64,000 bases of DNA from Buttiauxella massiliensis (lineage in GTDB: Bacteria > Pseudomonadota > Gammaproteobacteria > Enterobacterales > Enterobacteriaceae), in NCBI RefSeq assembly GCF_902500225.1, contig NZ_LR722657.1, forward strand, positions 62,001 to 126,000, read 5' to 3'. Positions 58,487-64,000 of this stretch are shown in pieces. The notes under the pieces were generated by a model. That model was given only the letters and a program-made list of their open reading frames with translations. It searched no databases and was not told the DNA's origin. Made by a program: the position numbers and the translations under genes. Within the stretch, counting starts at the first letter, position 1; each line of letters begins with the position of its first letter.

Positions 58487-59350
58487 ATGCAAAAATTACT
58501 CGGAATAGTGATCATTTTTGGCTGTGTAGTGGGCGGCTTTATTGAATCTGGTGGACGGCTGGCCGCATTTTGGGTGCCGGGCGAGCTGATGATTATCATT
58601 GGCGCGGGGATCGGGGCCATGGTGCTCGCCAACCCGAAACCGGTGCTTATCGAAATGTGGCGGCAGGTCAAAAGCGCCATGCGTAAAAACAGTTACACCG
58701 CAGACTACCAACGCCAGTTGCTGATGTTGCTCTATGAACTGTTGGAACTGGTACAGGATGGCGGGTTAAAGGTGCTTGATGAACATATCGAATCTCCTGA
58801 AAAAAGTGACCTTTTTCAAAAGTATCCGTTAGTTCTGGAAGACCATGCGCTGATCACTTTTATCTCCGATAACTTCCGGTTAATGGCGATGGGCAAGATC
58901 AACGAGCATGAGCTGGAAGGCATTCTGGAGCAAGAGCTTGGCGCTATGGAAGAAGAGCTGCTCAGACCCTCTCGCTCAATGCAGCGCACCGCTGAAGCGA
59001 TGCCTGGATTTGGTATCTGCGCGGCGGTACTTGGAATTATCATCACCATGCAATCCATCGACGGCTCAATTGCTGTGGTTGGCGTAAAAGTTGCGGCCGC
59101 GCTGGTGGGGACGTTCCTCGGCGTATTTATCTGTTACTGCCTGCTTGATCCATTAGCTAACGCCATGGAACAGCAGACTAAAAAACAGATGGCTGCCCTT
59201 GAATGTGTGCGCACGGTACTAGTGAACCAGGTCGCCGGGAAACCGACACTGCTGGCTGTGGATGCCGGGCGTAAAATGCTGCCAATGGATACTAAACCAA
59301 CGTTTGCCACCCTTGATGGTTGGGTTAATGAACTGATTGGTGAAGGTTGA
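58487..59350 (+). CDS. lafT: Lateral motor stator LafT (MotA family)
   Basis: A 287-residue stator subunit with four TM segments and the MotA motif AEAMPGFGICAAVLGIIITM. ATG 58487 is chosen; TTG 58484 would add one residue. The stop overlaps the lafU start by 4 bp. The length and motifs resemble proton-type MotA. Confidence 0.95.
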   Translation: MQKLLGIVIIFGCVVGGFIESGGRLAAFWVPGELMIIIGAGIGAMVLANPKPVLIEMWRQVKSAMRKNSYTADYQRQLLMLLYELLELVQDGGLKVLDEHIESPEKSDLFQKYPLVLEDHALITFISDNFRLMAMGKINEHELEGILEQELGAMEEELLRPSRSMQRTAEAMPGFGICAAVLGIIITMQSIDGSIAVVGVKVAAALVGTFLGVFICYCLLDPLANAMEQQTKKQMAALECVRTVLVNQVAGKPTLLAVDAGRKMLPMDTKPTFATLDGWVNELIGEG

Positions 59351-60276
59351 TGCGTAGCAAGAAACAAGGCCACACCACGATAATCAAACGAGCTTCGCGT
59401 CGTGAACATCACGCACCACATGGTGGGGCGTGGAAAGTGGCGTTTGCCGACTTTACGCTCGCCATGATGGCCCTGTTTATGGTGCTGTGGATCATGAGTT
59501 CAGTCACCGAAGAAGAGCGAAAAGAGGTAGTGGCGACCCTTACTGGGGAATCCATTTTTGATGGCGTGGCGATGTCGCCGTTATCTTCCGGCGGCAAAGC
59601 GAAGAATGGCCCCAATATGATTATTCCTGGCAAACAGGGCGGCGCGCCGACAACCGAAGATTTTACCAAACAGATCGAGCAGATGGATCTGGCAAGCAAA
59701 GCTACGGAATCGCTGGAAGATGTGAATAAACGATCACAACAGGAAATGATCGAGCTCGCGCGGGTGATTACGGAAATCACCAAAGCCTTTGACGCGCAAT
59801 CAAACCTCGAAATGGAGATCATTCCACAGGGATTACGCATTCTGATTCAGGATGATCAGAAGCGGGAAATGTTCCAGCGCAGCAGTGCGATTCTGACACC
59901 CTTCTTCCAGCGTTTACTGACTCAATTAGCACCGGTATTTAATAAAATTGATAACAAAGTGATCATCACCGGACATACGGACTCTTCTATGTACCGGGAT
60001 CAGACGCGTTATAACAACTGGAACTTGTCTGGTGACCGCGCGTTGGCCGCACGAATAGCGTTAGAGCAGGGCGGCATGGCGGGGGACAAAGTGATTCAGG
60101 TGAATGCGATGGCGGACAAAATGCTGCTTAAACCGGACCAACCACTAAGTGCCGCAAACCGCCGCATTGAAATCATGGTGCTTACCCACGCGGCTGCGGA
60201 CTCGCTTTATCAATTCTTTGGCACGCCAGGCGTGGATGTAGTGCAACCTGCGAGTAGTGCTAAAACCGCGCAATAA
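59347..60276 (+). CDS. lafU: Lateral motor stator LafU (MotB family)
   Basis: A 309-residue stator anchor. The single TM carries the ion-binding Asp in VAFADFTLAMMALFMVLWIMS, followed by a plug region and an OmpA-like peptidoglycan-binding domain (VIITGHTDSS...NWNLSGDRALAARIAL). E. coli K-12 keeps only the remnant mbhA. Last gene of the lafBCDEFSTU set. Confidence 0.95.
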   Translation: MMRSKKQGHTTIIKRASRREHHAPHGGAWKVAFADFTLAMMALFMVLWIMSSVTEEERKEVVATLTGESIFDGVAMSPLSSGGKAKNGPNMIIPGKQGGAPTTEDFTKQIEQMDLASKATESLEDVNKRSQQEMIELARVITEITKAFDAQSNLEMEIIPQGLRILIQDDQKREMFQRSSAILTPFFQRLLTQLAPVFNKIDNKVIITGHTDSSMYRDQTRYNNWNLSGDRALAARIALEQGGMAGDKVIQVNAMADKMLLKPDQPLSAANRRIEIMVLTHAAADSLYQFFGTPGVDVVQPASSAKTAQ

Positions 60277-60283
60277 TTTTTTT

Positions 60284-60308
60284 CCGGCGGAGTCAGGGAC
60301 TCCGCCGG
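60284..60308. other. Perfect hairpin after lafU
   Basis: A perfect 11-bp stem, CCGGCGGAGTC/GACTCCGCCGG, with loop AGG. The T run lies before it (for the + strand), and only TGTATTTT follows, so rightward termination may be partial. It lies between lafU and the next gene and overlaps that gene's upstream region. Confidence 0.6.
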
Positions 60309-60327
60309 TGTATTTTGAGAGGAACTC

Positions 60328-61473
60328 ATGTCGGTTATTGCCCAGTATTATTACCGTCAACAAGCAAAAAACACCCCTTCGCCCGTGGAAAAGCCTGTTG
60401 TTTCAGCTTCTACGGCAAATACCGACCCCGCTAAAAGTGTAAGCACGGCGTCTACCAGTACGGCATCTTTTCAGCAGGCGCTTTCGGCCTCACAAAAACT
60501 ACAAGCGGAAAACGTAAAAGCGGCGGCAGCTCCGCCACGATCTGAAACGACTCGGCCAGTTCAAACAGCCAGCACCACGCCGACGCTTGAACAACTGGTG
60601 AAATTCGCCAAAAGCCAGGGGTGGAGTGAAAAGCAAATCTCCCTCATGAAGCGGTTGTCGGTGCGTAAAAATAGCCGCACCGGTAAACCCTGGAATGAAA
60701 GCGGGCAAACCGCTACACGCACAGCTTCGCGTGAAGTACGGGAGAAAGGCTTGTTGGCAAGGGCTGCAGATGCCGGGAACATTCGTGGAATTCGTAATAA
60801 TAATCCCGGTAACCTCGAAGCCAGTGAGCTGTTCGAATGGCAGGGGCAAACGGGCAATGACGGGCGTTTCGCTACATTTTCATCCCCGGAACACGGCATT
60901 CGGGCGCTAGGGATGAACCTGCTTTCGTATCATCGCCGTGGGCTGGACACCATCAGCAAGGTTATTTCACGATGGGCACCCGCTTCAGACAATAACGACA
61001 CTTCCAGCTATATCAGCAAAGTAAGCCAGGCGCTGGGGGTTTCTCCTCATCAACGGCTCGACCTTACCGCTCCGTCGGTATTAAGTGCGTTAAGCAAAGC
61101 AATTATTCGCCATGAAAATGGCACCATCCCGTTTGATGAAAACGTGATTAGTAGTGGGATATTTTCAGCATTGGGGCTTGAGAACCTTCCCGGAACAAAA
61201 CAGACGCCTCAAACCATTGCTCAGGCGATACCGGGGAAGTCAGTTTTCCCTATGCAGGCAAGTTTAATGAACCCAATGGAATTAAAAGCGTTACGTCAGT
61301 CATTAAGTAAACAGCTGCAAGCAGTAAAAATTGTTATTCAGGCGGGTGGAGAGGCGACTAATATTCCCAGCAAAGCGGAGCTCGTTGCAGCATGGGGATA
61401 TACAGAAGGATCTCGTCGCTTCGATGAGCTTAAAATGGTCTCTGCATCACATTCTCGTAAAGTGGGTGCCTAA
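60328..61473 (+). CDS. Protein with phage-like NNPGN domain
   Basis: A 381-residue protein not part of the Flag-2 clusters I know. Residues 1-90 are a low-complexity Ser/Thr/Ala/Gln-rich region with no signal peptide. Residues 151-265 form a conserved domain: GIRNNNPGN (154-162), WQGQTG (171-176), the FATFSSPEHGIRAL stretch, and RWAP (215-218) with a following YISKVSQALGV. This pattern is familiar from phage virion and wall-associated proteins. Cell-wall cleavage is a possibility, not shown. RBS AGAGGAACTC. Because LfgJ lacks a muramidase domain, this protein could supply that function after export through the flagellar secretion system. Confidence 0.75.
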   Translation: MSVIAQYYYRQQAKNTPSPVEKPVVSASTANTDPAKSVSTASTSTASFQQALSASQKLQAENVKAAAAPPRSETTRPVQTASTTPTLEQLVKFAKSQGWSEKQISLMKRLSVRKNSRTGKPWNESGQTATRTASREVREKGLLARAADAGNIRGIRNNNPGNLEASELFEWQGQTGNDGRFATFSSPEHGIRALGMNLLSYHRRGLDTISKVISRWAPASDNNDTSSYISKVSQALGVSPHQRLDLTAPSVLSALSKAIIRHENGTIPFDENVISSGIFSALGLENLPGTKQTPQTIAQAIPGKSVFPMQASLMNPMELKALRQSLSKQLQAVKIVIQAGGEATNIPSKAELVAAWGYTEGSRRFDELKMVSASHSRKVGA

Positions 61474-61555
61474 GTAGTTCATATCACTCTTAATTTGTTC
61501 AGTTTTTGTGTCGTAGTTATTAATAGCTACCCATCAATTATCTGGATATTTCATA

Positions 61556-61831
61556 ATGAAGATAGACTCGACGCCTTATCATTATGGCTCTGGCTTCAAT
61601 GTTGACGGTTCACAGGAAACAACGGGCCGAAAACCATTAGGCTATCACCAATATAGCGGAACGCTTTGCCAACAAAGTGGAGTGTGGAGTGCCGCAGTCA
61701 ATGCGGTAACTCAGGTTGTGAGTGTTGAGAAAGGAAACATCATGCCTTATCACTCTGGTCATACGATTAACTGGCAATTAATGGATTACAGTATCAGCGA
61801 AAATATTATACAAAAATCCCCAGCGGTTTAA
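61556..61831 (+). CDS. Hypothetical 91-residue protein
   Basis: A small ORF of no family I recognise. The protein begins MKIDSTPYHYGSGFNVDGSQ and contains two PYHxG-type stretches (TPYHYGSG, MPYHSGHT). There is no signal peptide or membrane segment and no convincing RBS (ATATTTCATA before the ATG). A good terminator follows 29 bp after the stop, which supports a transcription unit here. An internal ATG at 61742 is an alternative. Confidence 0.45.
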   Translation: MKIDSTPYHYGSGFNVDGSQETTGRKPLGYHQYSGTLCQQSGVWSAAVNAVTQVVSVEKGNIMPYHSGHTINWQLMDYSISENIIQKSPAV

Positions 61832-61860
61832 CTTCTCCCTCACATTTAATTTTACATTCA

Positions 61861-61893
61861 AGCCTCGATTTATTATCGGGGCTTTGTTTTTTT
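61861..61893 (+). terminator. Rho-independent terminator
   Basis: AGCCTCGAT pairs with ATCGGGGCT (one G-T pair, 5-base loop) and is followed by TTGTTTTTTTT. It ends transcription coming from the lafU/NNPGN side before the second cyclase gene. The rest of the 318-bp gap to 62149 is AT-rich with nothing recognised. Confidence 0.85.
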
Positions 61894-62149
61894 TATTTAC
61901 TGACAATAATAAATTATATCGGGGTAGCTAATACATTAGCATTGCTTGCTATTTTAATGAGTTATACGATAATGGCTGCCCGAATAACTGGGTATTTATA
62001 ATGTCTGGGAGTGTTAAAAAGTGATTGATTTGTTATTGGTTTAGAATGCAAAAGTTAAATTATAGACATCAAGTCTATTTAATGGTTATTATGTTGTGAT
62101 GAGATGAAAGTATACATCATCTTTGCATAACAACTAAGAATTCCTCATC

Positions 62150-63675
62150 ATGTTAACATTAACTTCAAAACGCGCTCTGGCAATAACAATTTCTGTTGTA
62201 CTTGCACCGTTTTTATTAATTTCTATATATTCATTTTTTTACATTCGCATCAATACAGAAAATAATTTTGATGAAACCATGTTCAGGTTTACATCAAACA
62301 GCGCCCATAACTGCATTGAAAACCCAATACGAAAAATCAATGTCCTGTTTAGCTCCCTTTCGGGCATGATAGAGAAACATGACATAATCGAGTATATCTC
62401 ACCTAATCACTCTGAGTTGAATCTGCTCATTCCATCCTTAGTTAATGCCAATGAAATGCTGGCGAGTGTCCTCATTTCTGACAATCAAGATAACTACAAA
62501 ATTTATCCGCCTTTTGAATTAGAAAATTATAAACCAAGCTCACGCCCTTGGTATCACAGAGATGGCTTTAAAGATCAAGTGTTCTACTCTGAACCTTATA
62601 TTTCGGCAAAAAAACCAACTCTGAACAAAAGAAAGAAAAATCGATAAGCGTGAGTATGAATCTTTTTGATAAACATTCTGAATTTATCGGTAATATTGCC
62701 TTTGATCTGAATTTTATTGCTATAAGTAATAATTTGCAGGGGCTTATCGTTCCCTATAATGGTCGCTTCAAGGTTGCAGCGATGGATGGCTCTGTGATTA
62801 TGTCCTCAAATACTAAGGATATTTTCACCCGGACTGTACCGGCTTCATGGATTAGTGAAGCAAAGGACTCTACGGGTTATTTCAGGGATGAGATAAATAA
62901 AAAGATTGTTTTTTACCAGACGTATCAAAACCCTGACTGGATTGCCTTCACCTCAGTTGATATGAAAGAGTACAATAAATTATTAAATGACTCCTATATT
63001 GTCCTGGTGTACGTCATTCTAGCCTGTATATTCTGCTACTTTATTATGGCCTTGATTTGCAGAACATACTTTAAACAGTGGATAGATACACTGTATAAAA
63101 ATATTAATGGTGATGATGCAAACGATTTACCACATAACTTCGCTGGGCTTTGCCAGGGGCTGGCTAAAAAAAATGAAACTCTGAAAGAGGCAGTACAAGC
63201 TGCAAGTACCGACACCCTTACGAAAATAGGTTCCCGCCGCAGGTTTGAAGAGGACTCCCTCAACCTGGTTCGTTCAAATACTCCTTTTCATCTGGCGATG
63301 ATTGATTTAGATAACTTTAAAAAAATCAATGATACCTATGGTCACCCGACAGGGGATTTTGTTTTACAACATGTCAGTAAGGTTGGGCTTGAACGTTTAG
63401 GTGGTACACATTCTATTTATCGCTTTGGCGGTGAAGAGCTGGTCGCCATCTTTTGCGGAATCACATTTGCTGAATGCTATGAAATTGTTGATAGCTGGCG
63501 TTATACCGTCAGCCGCAGAAAATGGCGTGAGCAAAATCTAACGGTTACATTTAGCTGTGGAATAGCCAGTTCCGGGGATGGTAAAAAACTGGATGAAATT
63601 ATTGCTTCAGCAGATAAGTCTTTATATGAAGCGAAGGAATCAGGAAAGAACTGTATTTATCCACCGTTAAGTTGA
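62150..63675 (+). pseudogene. dCache-GGDEF diguanylate cyclase, split by a -1 frameshift at A7
   Basis: Two abutting frames (62150-62647 and about 62614-63675) together make one 508-residue protein with the same layout as the cyclase at 23116: TM1, dCache with RPWY and SEPY, TM2, and GGDEF with GGEEL. The break is at A7 (62608-62614); in zero frame GCA AAA AAA is a canonical -1 slippery heptamer. A -1 slip there gives SAKKTNSEQKKEKSISVSMNLF, which lines up with the intact protein. It may be a plain mutation, a phase-variable tract, or programmed slippage. No I-site RxxD is seen. The GGDEF half could also be translated alone from ATG 62650. Confidence 0.82.
62608..62614 (+). other. A7 slippery tract in the second cyclase gene
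   Basis: Seven A residues read as gcA AAA AAA in the upstream frame. One more A would restore the full-length cyclase. The tract is the point where homology to the left-flank cyclase passes from one frame to the other. Confidence 0.75.
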
Positions 63676-63716
63676 GGGGAGTTGCCCTTAACCGTCTGTC
63701 TTAAAAAGACAAAAAT

Positions 63717-63742
63717 GCCCGCATAACTTCTGCTATGCGGGC
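63717..63742. terminator. Bidirectional terminator between the cyclase gene and the RIO-like gene
   Basis: A 9-bp stem GCCCGCATA/TATGCGGGC with an 8-nt loop. Leftward it runs into ATTTTTGTC, and rightward into GTTTTGATT. It lies 11 bp beyond the stop of the leftward gene. Confidence 0.88.
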
Positions 63743-63753
63743 GTTTTGATTCA

Positions 63754-64000
63754 TCATTCGTACTGTTGGTCGCGTTCTTTGGCCGCCCGCTGACGATCGT
63801 AATACTCATCTTCCGCGGTAATGATTTCATCAATCAATGAATCCATATCCACGTCATGGATCTCTTCGACGAAAAGCCCGGTCAACGGTGTTTCTGGCGT
63901 TAATTTCCCGTCTTCATATAACGCCCAGATCTCTTTTGCATAGCGTGTCTTCAACAGATGCGGGGCGAACTGGCCGTAGTATTCAGTGATATTATTCACA
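63754..64000 (-). CDS. C-terminal part of a probable RIO1-like protein kinase
   Basis: The 82 visible C-terminal residues come from a leftward gene that begins beyond the window. The frame is open to the edge; the GTG there codes an internal Val. The stretch YGQFAPHLLKTRYAKEIWALYEDGKLTPETPLTGLF, followed by an acidic helix, recalls the C-terminus of the PA4780-type RIO1-like kinases found in several enterobacteria. The catalytic domain is not in view, so the assignment is tentative. It marks the return to backbone-like sequence. Confidence 0.6.
   Translation of the reverse strand, partial: VNNITEYYGQFAPHLLKTRYAKEIWALYEDGKLTPETPLTGLFVEEIHDVDMDSLIDEIITAEDEYYDRQRAAKERDQQYE

Noticed and set aside
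60328-61473. Reading the NNPGN protein as the missing FlgJ muramidase
   Set aside because: It does not show the FlgJ glucosaminidase motifs; wall activity is kept only as a hypothesis.

Overview
The window is chromosomal DNA of a member of the Enterobacteriaceae close to, but not, Escherichia. The left 23 kb is collinear with the E. coli serV-argVYZQ to ygaP region: a tRNA-Ser tail and four identical tRNA-Arg(ACG) genes, yqaB-yqaA, gshA, the sRNA micA, luxS, emrB-emrA-emrR, ygaH-ygaZ, an intact MFS gene where K-12 has the ygaY remnant, proX-proW-proV, nrdF-nrdE-nrdI-nrdH, ygaM, ygaC, alaE and ygaP. Departures from the E. coli map are an AhpD-like gene with a divergent MocR-type regulator between nrdH and ygaM, and a yghW-like gene plus a small DUF2158 gene where E. 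coli has stpA. Two ERIC elements and a repeat carrying tRNA 3' ends lie in the intergenic spaces. The assignment rests on remembered protein families and gene order, not on searches.

From about 23 to 63.7 kb the backbone is interrupted by an apparently complete lateral (Flag-2) flagellar system. A leftward operon encodes the export apparatus and switch (lfiM, N, P, Q, R, lfhB, lfhA). Opposite it lie the sigma54 activator lafK and the basal-body/export ATPase genes lfiE-J. Next come lfgN, lfgM and lfgA, the rod/ring/hook operon lfgB-L with lafW, a membrane-bound winged-helix regulator (lafZ) with an overlapping envelope partner gene, the flagellin lafA with its own terminator, and lafBCDEF-lafS-lafT-lafU (cap, chaperones, hook-length control, FliL, sigma28, stator). 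A good match to a sigma54 promoter precedes lfgB and another precedes lafB. Weaker sigma28-like sites precede lafA and lfgM. This suggests LafK/sigma54 -> hook and basal body plus LafS -> flagellin and LfgM.

The flagellar block is bracketed by cyclic-di-GMP genes. On the left is a dCache-GGDEF diguanylate cyclase followed by two stand-alone EAL proteins. On the right, beyond lafU, are a protein with a phage-like NNPGN domain, an orphan small ORF, and a second dCache-GGDEF protein resembling the first. The second cyclase is split by a -1 frameshift at a run of seven A residues. The parts most worth follow-up are this signalling bracket, the slippery site, the LafZ/partner pair and the NNPGN protein. 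The window ends inside a leftward gene that looks like the C-terminus of a RIO1-like kinase.
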